From assembly GCA_024195265.1 (NCBI GenBank), contig JAJLRJ010000009.1, positions 32,063,274 through 32,127,273 on the forward strand: 64,000 nt of DNA. Direction: 5' to 3'. Under the pieces are notes generated by a model. That model did not search any database, was not told the origin of the DNA, and was given only the letters and a program-made list of their open reading frames with translations. Source of the stretch: Dendrophyllia cribrosa. Taxonomy: Eukaryota > Cnidaria > Anthozoa > Scleractinia > Dendrophylliidae. The position numbers and the translations under genes are program-made. Positions 31,723 to 42,555 of this stretch are shown in pieces (the stretch's first letter is position 1; each line of letters starts with the position of its first letter).

Positions 31723-32777
31723 ATAATAAAGCAAAGATAAATAAAGCTCCTGGCCATAATCATGAAAACACGATTCATGAGACGGGACACTGTCCCTTTG
31801 ACTCCGGCAGTTTCTGTTAGGATAATTTGCCGGTTGATGTTACGCCTTAGCTTTATCAATATTATGAGAATACAGGACCAGCAAAGATCAACAACAAATG
31901 ATCGCGTTGATTTGTCGCTACTAAGTGGTCATTACTTGCCGCAGGTACGAAAAAAGTAAAGTCCTCCTTTAAACTAGTAACGATAAAGGTAGAATACAAT
32001 AAAGATAGAATACAATGTTTTATAGTTTGTACTTACCACGACGCCTGTTATTCTGCAAACTGAAACTTTATTTAATCTCGGCCGATTGTTCCAGCGCTAC
32101 TAGAAACCGAATTTCAAGACGTCATGCATTCAAAATACAAAATGAAACTCTATGGAAAGTTACACAACGCTTTTTAAATAGTTTTTTTTTTCCCAAACTC
32201 AAACGGGACATGAAATGAAAGATCAAAATAATGGTTTAAAACCACAGGAAAAATAAAAAAGTATATACAAGAATTCACGGTCGGTAATTTGACACGATTA
32301 AAACAAACTTGAGAGGCACATATTGATTCGTTAGTTCTTTTTCTGTTTTGTACAACGGCATCTATCTTCTTCCTCTCTGTAGCAAGGGTGACCCTCTGGT
32401 CTGGTCTGCTGACATGTTTTTTGGACATATGTAATCTTCAATCAATCGTTTATTTATCCACGTAACGTCTAATGAGATAAAAGCTCGTTCAAAATACGTA
32501 CGTGCTGAATAAAATATAAAAATAAAAGCTAAGATGTATCAGTAAAAACTACTAAACTACAAATACAAATAGTGACTATTATAAGAACTAAGATTACTAA
32601 TCCTACTCTTATGACTCTTAACTGAGCAGGATTCCACGGTAGTTGAAACTTTTTAATGTCATTCCATTTTATTTTTAAGGAGAGTTTTTTAACGATTAGC
32701 CTGCAGCGCAGACGTCGTTTTGGTGTGCGAGTGTTGAATTTTGGAATCAGTTTAGTGTTTGGCTAGCCTGCAGTGCA
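31723..32777. other. Non-coding host sequence
   Basis: It contains the end of the segmental duplication; no gene is supported. Confidence 0.4.
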
Positions 32778-32924
32778 GGCCCCGGTTGTTCAAAAGGTGG
32801 ATAGTGCTATCCATCGGATAAATCACTGTCCAGTGGATAACACAATTGGTTTTGCTAATTCCTATAAACTGGATAGTGATTTATCCAGTGGATAGCGCTA
32901 TCTACCTTTTGAACAACCGGGGCC
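32778..32924. mobile_element. 147-bp MITE, GGCCCCGGTTGTTCAAAAGG ends
   Basis: Long inverted ends: GGCCCCGGTTGTTCAAAAGG at the left and its complement at the right, continuing as GGATAGCGCTATC-type sequence. It folds into one hairpin. Confidence 0.85.
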
Positions 32925-32952
32925 AGATGTACTTTGGCGGCAAACGAGCTAA

Positions 32953-33011
32953 AACCATATGAAAAATTGCCTGTGTAGCAGAACCATATGAAAAATTGCC
33001 TGTGTAGCAGT
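32953..33011. repeat. 29-bp tandem duplication
   Basis: AACCATATGAAAAATTGCCT and the following 9 bases occur twice head to tail. Confidence 0.85.
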
Positions 33012-33399
33012 AGCTCATAACGTGATAAGCTTCTGCCAAGAGTGATAATATCTTATCACCCTGTTTTCAAAACACACGAGTTTCTATATCTTTTCCGAAT
33101 TAATTCGAACGTTTAAGGCCGACTGCTTTCTGTTTTTAAAACAAACATGTGAAACATATATGTTATGGCTCAAACTAGTTTAATTTTTATCTTCTTTTGT
33201 CTCAGATTCGTTACCATATTCTGAGACAAGGGAAAACAAAAATTAAACTGGATTAAAACAATTTAAACCGAAGAAAACTTTAAACCACAGCATATACAAT
33301 GAAAACAAAGAACAGTATTGAAAGACGAACGCGTTCTATTCTTCACTGCGGATGCGGTTTTTCTAGAACTAGCCAAACCGCGTACCGAAACAAAAATCC

Positions 33400-34080
33400 G
33401 CGGTTCAAACGGGGCAATATCGCGGCAAATACACTATAACTAACGAGCGGTACTGTACGTATGGTCGGCTACTGTTCTAAGTAAAGTATTTTAAAATTTG
33501 AAAGAGGTCAGACGGCTTGAAATATTCAGTAAAATACACAGATTCGCTGAAAGACGTTTAACTGCTTACCTACCACAGCTCTCGGACTATCTTTGCTGTC
33601 AAAGATGTTGGCGTGAAGCTCAGGACAGCCTCCACTTGTCCGTTCTCAGATAAAGACAGCAATACAAAACATTACATAACGAAACGTTTAATAAACCAGC
33701 AATGAAGGTGTTAACAATTTCCTTGGCAAACGCAAGACAAAACAGACATAGTTTATCTCCTGTCTTGGATAAAACGGTTAGCTTAATATCCAAAGTAGAA
33801 CTGAAACTCGACGCTACTTAGCTTTCTTTCGGCAAAAGTCAACGTAATTCCACTTGGCACCACATTTTGTTTCCTGCTCGAAAGAGAATAAGAAACTATA
33901 GAAAGTTAAGATGAACTTTCAGTCAACAAAACTCTTTGCAGACCCAACTGAAGACGAGAAAATCCCAGAGCAGCGACCGTGTGCAGCCGCGCAAATTGGC
34001 GCCAAAATACAGCCTCGCCCCAGGCTAACTCATCTTATTTCGGACCAAGGTTACCGTTGAAGGTTACCGGAGGTTACCAC
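33400..34080. repeat. Interspersed repeat, copy without SINE
   Basis: The stretch from TATCGCGGCAAATACACTAT to CCCCAGGCTAAC matches 59530-60450 in the same order, but lacks the SINE that splits the other copy. No coding frame is conserved. Confidence 0.75.
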
Positions 34081-34854
34081 AGTCCTGCAATTACTTCTAC
34101 AGTAGTTTGACTATGAAGGAGTTAGACTGATTTCGCAAAAATAATCACGCCATTGAGGAAATCATTTCTGGAAACCTCTCATGAATGTCTTTTTTGGTTT
34201 TAACGTGAAAAGTTAAAATCTCAAAACTTTCAGACTGCTGTTCAGAAGTTCCTAGGAAAGATTGGCTTTCACAGGCACCATATCCCACGCTTTGCACAAC
34301 AAGCGGATCCAAGCAACTCTTCCCCTACCACAGTAACGCATCCCCCAACGACCAGTCAGACAGAAGAACCCCTTACTCATTTGGTATCCAACAGACAAAT
34401 TTTTATCACTTTCAACTTCAAGACCCCGCGTTTATATTTCTTCCTTCGCTATCCAGTGTTTACTTTTTATCAAACAAGTGCTATATCTTCGTCTAAATCT
34501 TCTTCATGTTCGCTAATATTGTGTCCCGTTTTTCAGTGCTACATTACGTCAGTGTACCTTGCGTTGGTTTAAACATGTTTTGGCCCGTTTCCGTCCTGAA
34601 GGTACCGTAGAATTCGTCGCAAGTGTCAAACACTTTCGCAGTGTGTTCTTGAGTTTCCTTACGCATGTTGAATATTAAACTGTTAGATGACATAGAGAAG
34701 ACACAACACGCACTTTGTCTCGCATCAACAAACAACAGATTATATAAATTAACAAGCCCATTCCCGTCCCAAGAGTTGCGCACGCGCATTAGAGCAATAT
34801 TTCAAATTTGACCACTACGAAACTGCATTTTTATACTTGGCCGCTATGCCCAAG
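34081..34854. other. Non-coding sequence with an inverted match to 58800
   Basis: A segment near 34480-34600 (CTTCGTCTAAATCTTCTTCA) is matched in inverted orientation at about 58790-58880. It is probably one repeat family. No gene. Confidence 0.5.
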
Positions 34855-35004
34855 TAATAGCCCATTTCCGAGTTGCCTTTAGCCTCTTTTTCAAACCGAG
34901 GTATGAGTTTTATTTGCATGTGAATGAAAACTAATATCTATATGAATCCACTTAGCCTCGCTTTGAAAAAAAGAGTCTGAAAGCAACTCGGAAATGGGCT
35001 ATTA
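34855..35004. mobile_element. 150-bp MITE, TAATAGCCCATTTCCG ends
   Basis: The termini are TAATAGCCCATTTCCGAGTT and its complement. An inner pair of inverted blocks is related to AGCCTC(G/T)(C/T)TTTT. Confidence 0.85.
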
Positions 35005-37100
35005 AAGTGTCAGAGGAATAAACCTCATTGGTTGTCATGGTAACAGGGAGCCTATCAGAACTGGCATAAATTATTCAAGACATCAACCCAAGTGAGTATT
35101 GCTGGTGGTAAAGTCCCCTGTTTATTTGGATGTTTTACCTCTCGACAGAAAACGAACAAGAGAAAAATCTTCCCCTGAAGTAAGTAGATACTGCATTTCT
35201 AGAATTTCTATGTCTTTCAAATGATCACGATCGCTCGATCTTATAAAGAATTGCACCAAGCCCTTGGCCAACATATGCAAACTTGCTTGATGACGATAAT
35301 TCTTACCTAGCTTTTATTTAGCTGGGAAAACTAACTTAATGTTCGTTATGAACATTCTCATTTTGTCTCGCGCAATCATGAACACAAGAGTTGGTTTCTT
35401 AAAGAAAGTGTTGTGCAAAGTCGGGTGGGGGGAGGGGTGGGTGAGTGAAACACGAAAATTTGGTTTTAACAACTGAGTTGATAAGAAACAAAAGTTGGCC
35501 ACGTTTCCAATTCTCGCCCTATGTATGAGCATTTGGTCACTTTTTTCCCTTTATGCTAATAGCTTCTACAAGAAAATTTCCAGTTTAACTCTGTTTTTCG
35601 TCATTTCCAGGATTAAAGCTATTTTTAACTGTTGTATGGATTATTGAGGTTGGTGTTTCATACTTTTGAATAATATTTTAAATCGCACATGTCTATAAAG
35701 CAATGTTTTGTCGGCTTTAGTTCATACAATATTGTGATTAATAGAGTATGTGTCTTTCAACTAGCAGGATGTATTTTCGGCGTATTATCTTCCCGTGTAA
35801 TCAATTACTTAAGAGTACAACTGTTGAAATTTGAATTTAATTTCCGTTTTACAATTTTCACTTGATCACTGGGAAGTGGCTTTCATTAAGATGGTCACAA
35901 TTTAGGATGCTAACCTTTTTAAAAATTAAATTCTTTGGCAAGAAAAGTTTAAAACCACGTTCCGTACAGTTACTTCCGTTATATGAAGAGGTCTTTCTCT
36001 TTAAATATCGCTGACAGTTCTCCTTGATGTCAGCTGATAGCTGCATAACATGTCATAAATGTGATACGACAAAAAAAGGGGTTTGCTAATAACGCAAACG
36101 CCACTTGACAATTTTTCCCTTCCCTGTGTCAAAGATGTAGACAGATTTTTCTTTCAATACACGAATTTACTGGTGAAAGTACTAATTCGTGAGTCTTAAT
36201 CAGTTGATGCCTTCAAGTCAACCTTATTACTGAATTTTTTAAGCAGAACTTTTACGCGAAGAGGAAGCGTAAACCATTGTTGTTCAAAAATGTTTTTGTG
36301 TTGTGTTTATCTGAGCTTTTAGCATCGGACTGCCGTGTCAGTAGTTGGATTTAGTGTCAAGTCTCCTTTGTTTGAATGGCACAATGTAATTCAGAGTACA
36401 TGTTGGAACGCTAGGACGTAGCATTGTGTGTTCGCATACAAATGTGCACCGTATGCACATTGCCACGAAGTTGAAGCATAGCACGTGCAGTTCGTGCTGA
36501 AAACAAAAGAAATTGGAAAAATGAGGCTTACATCAAGCACCACCCAAACCTGCACTTTAAAGAGTATTATGGGATTTTTAATAGTTTCTGGAGAGGGCAA
36601 TATATGGCATACAACCTCTCTTAACCCAACTAAACGACAAATAATGCTTAATATCTGTTCCCCTTCCCCTCAAATAGTAAATGATAACGTTAGAAAGAAG
36701 TTTCGCTTGCTGCTTTTGCACGTTAAGCAATAATACGCTAGCAAAATATTGCATGAAAACTTTGATTTTAAAAAATGTATTGCTAAATTCAGTTTACTAT
36801 GGAAACTTGAAAAAACTGTCCCTTGATCCTTAAAAATGTAACTGTGCTTTAGTTGTCTGTTGTTGTTATTTATTGTTATTGATTGTTATTGATTGTTTTT
36901 TAATTTGTTTTTCTTTCTTCTGTATAACTGTTTTGTTAATAGTAGTACTTTTAAAATATGTATTTAAGTATTTAACTGCGTGTAAGAAAAAAGTAAAGCA
37001 ATTAATAAATAGAAAAGTACTAGTAGTGAAATTAAATTGTAAATTCCAATTTATCCATTTTCCCAAATGCGATTCATATCCTTGTTCAATGACTTCGAAA
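35005..37100. other. Non-coding host sequence
   Basis: AT-rich, with short open frames of low-complexity composition only. No gene or named repeat is supported. Confidence 0.45.
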
Positions 37101-37560
37101 TAATTAACATTTATTCACCGAAGTGGACGTGAATAGTTAACAACTATACACCGAAGTGGAGGTGGGTGGATATTTACCGAGCCGCGAAGCGAGTTTCAGT
37201 AGCCAATCAGAGCGCGCCAACAATGCTATCCACTGTTTCATTATATACTAACAAATACTATTCCGAGTTTGAGTAGCCAATCATTGCACGTGAAATACAC
37301 TTAGTTTGGTATACAGTCGAACTCCACTTTACGAACACACGCTTAATACCGATACCCGTTATTACTGACAGTTGTCTTGGTCCCGGCCGAACGCCCATAC
37401 ATTTTCAGTAGATGCGGTATTTTACTGTATTTTTCATCAAAAAGGAAACTACGTCATCCATGTGAACCCGCTTAATACGGACACCCCGTTAATACGGACA
37501 GTTTCCATGGTCCCGTGGGTGTCCGTATTAACCCTATTTTGCCTGGGCGTTTTTTGAGTT
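37101..37560. repeat. MITE remnants
   Basis: TATTCACCGAAGTGGA and TATACACCGAAGTGGA form a repeated block at 37112-37160. From about 37315 a second type with TTAATACGGACA repeats and TGGTCCCG occurs; related TGGTCCCGGCCGG blocks recur in the tandem array at 57.4 kb. Confidence 0.55.
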
Positions 37561-37689
37561 CCTGAGCCTGGGGAGGGAGGGGAACCTAGAGGGTACATGG
37601 TACGACGTGGGAATTGCGTAATTAGTTCTGCACAGCCGCCATCTTGGATCCGCCATCTTGGATTTCTAGGCATTTTCAAAAACCTATTA

Positions 37690-38311
37690 AGAGCGGATGT
37701 CTGTAAATATCGACCAGGGGTGGGAATTATAAAAATTTGGAAAATCCCCAAAAAATTCTGTAGACTACCCTAGGTATTCTATTAATGAAAATATAAATTT
37801 TAGTTTGATCGGATAAATATTTTGGCGATACGGCGGGTGTCAAGTTCGGGCGCTTCACAGCCCTCGCCAGACCGCTTTTTCGGGACCCGAGACCGGGCTA
37901 TGAAAAGAGCCCGATTTGAATCTAATTCAAATATCATTCAACCCAGAAAGCTTCTCATCATACTAAAGGGATTTTAACAGACATTTTGAGTGGTCATGTG
38001 CTTGAATTGATTGCGACCAGATTATTTTACAGATTTTTAAATATTTACAAAATTTTGAGGATTTCACGCGAGCAAAATTTTGTCGAAATTCGAAGGCCTA
38101 AAATAACGCCCGGTACCTAGTTTCAAACAGCAAAAGACATACTACATTAAAAAGCAATCTCTAAGCTTTCAAAATATGGTTTTAAAACTTAGGACAACAC
38201 ATGAAATGAATTTTTGGGAACGCGAAATTCAGGGAGCACTTGAGTGAAATTTGACCTTTCTGACTTGACAGTTTCAATTGAGGTTCGGCGCGACACACAA
38301 ATCAATACTCA
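37690..38311. repeat. Large inverted repeat, arm 1 outer part
   Basis: It pairs with 52585-53192 in inverted orientation. Together with 49570-50237 it forms one 1.3-kb arm that element B has split. Confidence 0.88.
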
Positions 38312-38518
38312 AGTAGTAAGTACAGTGCTAACCCGGGGCCACCCCGACATATTAAAATAAGCGGTCCTCACTAGTTCGGACCGCTTATTTTAATATGTCG
38401 GGGTTACCCCGGGTTAGCACTGTACTTACTACTAATTGTTAGCAATCCGGTTATCCACGGGCTCCCCCAACCTGGCTTGCACAACCCACACTGGCCTGGT
38501 ATAACCAATTGAAGAAAC
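38312..38518 (+). repeat. Element B left terminal inverted repeat with hairpin
   Basis: Bases 38312-38433 form a palindrome: 56-bp arms with two mismatched pairs and a 10-nt loop TCACTAGTTC. The remaining 85 bp match the right end and contain TATAACCAATTGAAGAAAC. Confidence 0.95.
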
Positions 38519-38534
38519 CCTCTCTGTGTATATC

Positions 38535-38696
38535 ATGATGGAGGTCTTACCTGGAAAACGTCTCCGAGATATTTTTATACCGCTTGGTGAACAATTCATA
38601 TGTACATACTGCCGTGCGCCAGCAAGCAAAAGAATGACAGGGCGGGAGTGTTCCTTATGTAATAATTGGTTTACCTCTTATTGCGATTGCTGGTAA
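38535..38696 (+). CDS. Cys-rich mini-protein, 53 aa, zinc-ribbon-like
   Basis: A 53-aa frame just inside the left terminal repeat, with two adjacent ATGs (38535 and 38538). The second half has a CxxC pair CTYC, a basic linker, and CSLC, then CDCW at the C-terminus: six cysteines in 30 residues. This fits a small zinc-binding protein. A GTGTATATC block sits immediately upstream, as for other element genes. I do not recognise a family; a DNA-binding or regulatory role is a guess. It is too short for most gene finders. Confidence 0.5.
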   Translation: MMEVLPGKRLRDIFIPLGEQFICTYCRAPASKRMTGRECSLCNNWFTSYCDCW

Positions 38697-38879
38697 TGTC
38701 TAACCCTTTCTTGTAGTACATGCAATGTATCAGTTAGTTTCTCAAGTGAAACAAGCTTTCTGTGTGAGGAGAGACTTTTTAAACATGGCAAAATTTCAAC
38801 CAAATAATTCTCATCTTTTTAAGTCAAACAACTTGTCGTTGTTATTACCAATTGACTAATTGGAGAAATCCCACCCCCT

Positions 38880-38888
38880 GTATATACC
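38880..38888 (+). promoter_or_regulatory. GTATATACC motif before the exonuclease
   Basis: GTATATACC ends 7 nt before the ATG at 38896, which supports that start over the upstream non-ATG extension. Confidence 0.55.
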
Positions 38889-38895
38889 CACCCAC

Positions 38896-39921
38896 ATGAC
38901 GAACGTGCAAGCTTTCAAGAGATTCCTGAAATCGCGTGAAACAGGCCTGATCCAAAAGAGCGAAGAATGGGTTAAGGCAAGACAAAATACAATCGGCGCA
39001 TCGGAGATCTCTGCCTTGACAGGATCTTCACCATTTGAGAGCCGCACAAGTCTTGTGCGTAAAAAGTTACACTCCATTGATATGGGTAAAAATGTTGCCT
39101 GCGCATGGGGGTTTCTTTTCGAGCCCTTCGTCCGTGCATACTTTGAGTGGCAACATAATACCAAGGTTTTCGGGCACACAATATCTCTCAATCTTGCAAA
39201 TGTTCACCCTCTCTATGGAAAAGTCACTTGTAGCCCAGATGGATACTTTCTATGCAAAGACAATACAATTGCTTTGCTAGAGTTCAAGTGTCCTTTTAAG
39301 AAAAAGATCGCAACAAACAAAATCCCCGCACAATATCGTGACCAAATACAAACCGGTCTATCTCTCAGCGGAGAGAGTGTAGCCAAAGGCTTATTTGTAG
39401 ACGCATATTTCAGGATGTGTTCTTTTAACCAGCTTGGAATAAATCTTGAACACAATGCGTTATTCAATGGCGGAGTTGTGTACAGAACCAAAACTCCATT
39501 CCCACGTGCATGGGGCATCTGTATTCTTTCAAGCAAGGAAAAGATATGCCCCAACCAAACAAAACTTCTTGACCTTGGTGCAATTCAGTCAACAGAATTG
39601 TTTGCCAAGGTAATGCGAGGCATTTTAGCAAGAGAGATTGAATTCTATCCGCCCCAGGTACGAGTTGTTTACAACCAGAATGCTAAGAAGCAGGAGTTCG
39701 AAAATTTGTTGCGTCAAAATGAACTCTTCCGTAGAGAATGGGAACCAGACACTTTTTATCCGGTGGCCTTCTTTGTATGGAAGCTACTCGATATAACAGA
39801 AATCTGGGAGACGAAACAACAAGACTTCTTGGAAGACATTCAGGAATCAGTCAACAGTTTCCATGATTGTTTGGCAAGAAAGAAAAGCATCCAACAAGCC
39901 GCCCCTGCCAAACAATTTTGA
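38896..39921 (+). CDS. YqaJ/lambda-exonuclease-type recombinase nuclease
   Basis: 341 aa. The order of motifs is that of the YqaJ viral recombinase family (PD-(D/E)xK fold): an N-terminal substrate helix with WVKARQNTIGASEISALTGSS, a central GFLFEPFVRAYFE, then SPDGYF with the catalytic Asp, LLEFKCPFKK with the ExK pair, and YRDQIQTGLSLSG. Such enzymes resect double-stranded DNA 5' to 3' for single-strand annealing and occur in large DNA viruses and phages. In this element it could process replication intermediates. No break is seen; just past the stop another frame continues with an acidic FDDDSAMLEAFL peptide, so the C-terminus may be shortened. Element A's corresponding region lies outside the window. 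Confidence 0.88.
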   Translation: MTNVQAFKRFLKSRETGLIQKSEEWVKARQNTIGASEISALTGSSPFESRTSLVRKKLHSIDMGKNVACAWGFLFEPFVRAYFEWQHNTKVFGHTISLNLANVHPLYGKVTCSPDGYFLCKDNTIALLEFKCPFKKKIATNKIPAQYRDQIQTGLSLSGESVAKGLFVDAYFRMCSFNQLGINLEHNALFNGGVVYRTKTPFPRAWGICILSSKEKICPNQTKLLDLGAIQSTELFAKVMRGILAREIEFYPPQVRVVYNQNAKKQEFENLLRQNELFRREWEPDTFYPVAFFVWKLLDITEIWETKQQDFLEDIQESVNSFHDCLARKKSIQQAAPAKQF

Positions 39922-41061
39922 TGATGACAGTGCCATGTTGGAAGCCTTCTTAAACTCAAAAGAGAAGTCAATTGAAAAACATACCCACAGCCTACACCAC
40001 AACTGAGCCAATGGAGAAACTGCCTTTTGGAGAATCCCATTGGGACTATTTGTACGCCACTTAGAGCCCCAGACAGCCTTTTTTGCTTAAAAGGGACATT
40101 TCGTGTCGCGTATACAATATCTTACTTTGCCCGTCTCAGTCCCCCCGCGGTCAGAAGGCTTCGATATTCCTTCGGCGCCATTATTGTCAACTTTGGCCGA
40201 TAAAATAGCGCCAGAGCTTCAATCTCGTTCAAATACACTGCAGATGTGGACGCAGTAACTTCGAGAAATGCCTCCTAAAGTGTCAGAGTGAGAGAATCAG
40301 AAGAAACTGAAAAAATCACCGGATTTGCAGTTTGATAGAACGATCTACGATCGTGAGGAAACTATTTCTTTGGCTTGTTTAACTGATGATTCAGTCTATA
40401 ATACTTCCAGGATGGATTCCACAACTTCATATGTTATTTGTCTGACATTTTTCTCAATCTTACAAGGTAAGAATAGAGTATTTTGGTTTTTATTGTCTTA
40501 AAACCGCATGTAGAATAAAGTATTTTGGCTCATGTAGAATATAGTATTTTGGCTCATGTAGAAAGTATTTTGGGTTTTTATTGCCCTAAAAGCGCATGCG
40601 TATTGCTTCAATTTTTCAGTGTTAACCAAAAATCGAAACCACAAGTAAGCGGCTTGTTGACCTGACGCTAATAAATAGAAAAATCGCTCATATATTCCTT
40701 TAAGTTCACAGATTTCGGTGAAGTCTAGGGAGGTGAAAGATGGCCAACTTTCTGAATCCCGTTTTAAAGGCTTGTGCGAAAGGTGGATTACAGAGTAGTG
40801 GGGGATGTCTTCCAGTGGACGGTACACCCGGGTGAGCCCGCTCTGGCCCTACTGGTTCCAGGGGGGTGCCAAACAGAGTTCTCCTAGGAGTTCTCGCCCT
40901 CGCTCCCAGAGGTAAAATGTGGAAATGACAACCGCCTTGTCAGCGGTTAAAGTCCTAGCCTAGGCTAGGCAAAGAACAGCCACCGGCACCCCCCTGCAAG
41001 GGTTTTTGTCCTTTTTTGGGGTATGTCACGCAATGTGTCACGCGTGACAAGTAACGCAATG
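39922..41061. other. Non-coding gap in element B, possible captured host sequence
   Basis: This 1.1-kb gap breaks the tight packing of the element. It contains a short exon-like segment (40412-40466) and a threefold repeat of AGTATTTTGGCTCATGTAGA-type sequence (40508-40575). No element gene is visible. It could be an insertion or captured host DNA. Confidence 0.5.
40412..40466 (+). other. Possible captured first exon with signal peptide
   Basis: ATG at 40412 opens an 18-codon peptide, MDSTTSYVICLTFFSILQ, that resembles a secretory signal. It runs directly into a strong donor, G|GTAAGAAT, at 40467. The pattern is that of the first coding exon of a host secreted or receptor gene. No second exon is found, so it is weak evidence. 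Confidence 0.25.
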
Positions 41062-41763
41062 TCACACAACGTGACCCATCTTTTCAAGCATGCTCTTCCA
41101 GTTTTGTTCGTGATTCCATATTGAGTTTTGTGGAATTTGTAGCCAGAAGTAATTGAGAATAACACGTTGTGGCCCTACTATCCCGTCTAAGATTTTGCAG
41201 GCTACAAATGGCATAGAGATTCTATCCGGTAGATGTTCTTCGATGAAATTGAAGGCCTCATTTGCACCTTGTATTTCTTCGGAGGACAAGCAGACGTAGG
41301 GTTCACAAATTTTCAGATGTTTGTTGAGATAGTTTTTGAAGTTGTAGCGTTTGGTGGGCCTTCTTTTTCTGGTAATTTTGTAATCACCACTATAGAGCTC
41401 GTTATAATCAAAGGTCACACCATCCAGAGGCTCTAGGAGTCCGCAGTTCTCACAGCAAAGTTCTGATGAAAACATCCTGAGGTTTAATTTGCCTTTGCAG
41501 TTTTGGCAAAATTTTATCCTTTCATTCAAAAGGGTGAAAAGTAAGTTGGGGTGGTATTGTGCCATGGGAGAAAGACACTCCTTGATGAGATGAAGGCGTT
41601 CTGGTAGGCTTGAACGGCGTATTTCTTTGTTGTAGTTGTCGAGTGAGCGTAGGAGGATAAATTTGTATTCTTTATCCAGCTCATCGAGTTTGGCTTTGTA
41701 TTCACCTTTAGTGTCCAAGCATCGTACTTCAGCCAGATGTTTAGCAAACTTCTCCATGGCCAT
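41062..41763 (-). CDS. Candidate VLTF3-like late transcription factor with zinc ribbon
   Basis: 233 aa from the ATG at 41763 (MAMEKF); upstream on the coding strand GAATATACAAC, the element promoter motif, supports this start. The N-terminal 90 residues are helical. Then a zinc ribbon: FCQNCKGKL, 13 residues, CCENCGLLEPL, which gives two CxxC pairs. After it come a basic KRRPTKRYNFKNYLNKHL segment and a helical C-terminal domain ending near GPQRVILNYFWLQIPQ. The order, Zn-ribbon then a basic aromatic helix then a helical domain, is that of the poxvirus/NCLDV VLTF3 (A2L-type) family, reported in some Polinton-like viruses. The assignment is by pattern only. If right, it would drive late gene expression from element promoters. 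Confidence 0.6.
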   Translation of the reverse strand: MAMEKFAKHLAEVRCLDTKGEYKAKLDELDKEYKFILLRSLDNYNKEIRRSSLPERLHLIKECLSPMAQYHPNLLFTLLNERIKFCQNCKGKLNLRMFSSELCCENCGLLEPLDGVTFDYNELYSGDYKITRKRRPTKRYNFKNYLNKHLKICEPYVCLSSEEIQGANEAFNFIEEHLPDRISMPFVACKILDGIVGPQRVILNYFWLQIPQNSIWNHEQNWKSMLEKMGHVV

Positions 41764-41835
41764 ACACAGTTGTGTTGTATATTCAATTGGGCGCAAATGA
41801 TTTATCCTTCGAAATGTAGAGGTTAAATCCAGAAT

Positions 41836-42522
41836 TTAATCTCTCAAATCGGACTTGGAAGCTGCGGTGAGAAGATTTATCTTTTTTTGAAATTCATGTT
41901 TGACTTCCTTGCGAAGTTCGTTTTTGAGTTTCTCGATGTCTGGAGCTTGTGTTTGAGTGCCAACGTTTTTTGATGCCTTAACACCATCCCTGATTGCAGC
42001 TTTGAGTTCATGATATTTTTGCACCTCACGAGTAATAATTGTGAATTCTGTTTCACTGACCCTATTGTCTTCCAGAGCTTTTGAGATTAGCTCATTGACA
42101 GAGTTGCGTTTAGCCAGTGCCAGTGTATAGATCTTCTCATGTTTAGTCACTTTCCGCTCTAGCCTCTTGTTGACAGCTGTAAAGCCAACTGATGACAGCC
42201 CACAAAGCGTGGCAACGCCTGCAAGTGCAGGACTTGCAACAATGCCGAACCCAGTCAAGGCAGTGGCTAGGGCCCCTGATGACAGCCCAACAGAAAGCGA
42301 CCCAAGTCCAACCGCCGAGTAATGAACTAATGATTGGGTTCGTTTATATTTCTTTGCGACTTGCCTGTAGTGCTCGGCTTCGTCAGACAGCTCCTTAAGA
42401 AAGTCAGAGATCTTTTTGAGCCGGAAGTCTTCTGCATTAATTTGAGTGATCTCACGCATAGGGTAGAGCTGTTGTGTATGGCTGTATTCCGGGGCTGATG
42501 GTAGCACGTTCGCAGAACTCAT
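41836..42522 (-). CDS. Membrane protein with Gly/Ala-rich hydrophobic hairpin, 228 aa
   Basis: The start at 42522 is preceded on its strand by TTATATACTCAC. Residues 1-30 are polar. Residues 30-65 are a charged helix (LKKISDFLKELSDEAEHYRQ). Residues 68-115 hold two hydrophobic Gly/Ala/Leu stretches separated by a short turn. Residues 118-228 form a charged, coiled-coil-like region. I have the impression that similar proteins recur in cnidarian elements, but the function is unknown. A role in virion membrane or host-membrane association is inferred. Frame intact. It lies in the minus-strand block with the VLTF3-like gene. Confidence 0.7.
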   Translation of the reverse strand: MSSANVLPSAPEYSHTQQLYPMREITQINAEDFRLKKISDFLKELSDEAEHYRQVAKKYKRTQSLVHYSAVGLGSLSVGLSSGALATALTGFGIVASPALAGVATLCGLSSVGFTAVNKRLERKVTKHEKIYTLALAKRNSVNELISKALEDNRVSETEFTIITREVQKYHELKAAIRDGVKASKNVGTQTQAPDIEKLKNELRKEVKHEFQKKINLLTAASKSDLRD

Positions 42523-42555
42523 GGCAGATGTGAGTATATAAATGGGTTTATATTT

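Larger units (their letters stand above)
30185..32240. repeat. Segmental duplication, copy 2, expanded by insertions
   Basis: The outer blocks match 25680-26230. Between them lie AAATTCGTGCA repeats, the palindromic repeat copy 2 and the poly-G/poly-C element, which are therefore later insertions. Confidence 0.55.

Noticed and set aside
31525..31859. Frames with poly-Gly or poly-Pro
   Set aside because: They only translate the poly-C tract.
37120..37560. Host promoter of a nearby gene
   Set aside because: The sequence matches repeat-type blocks and no gene follows in the right direction.
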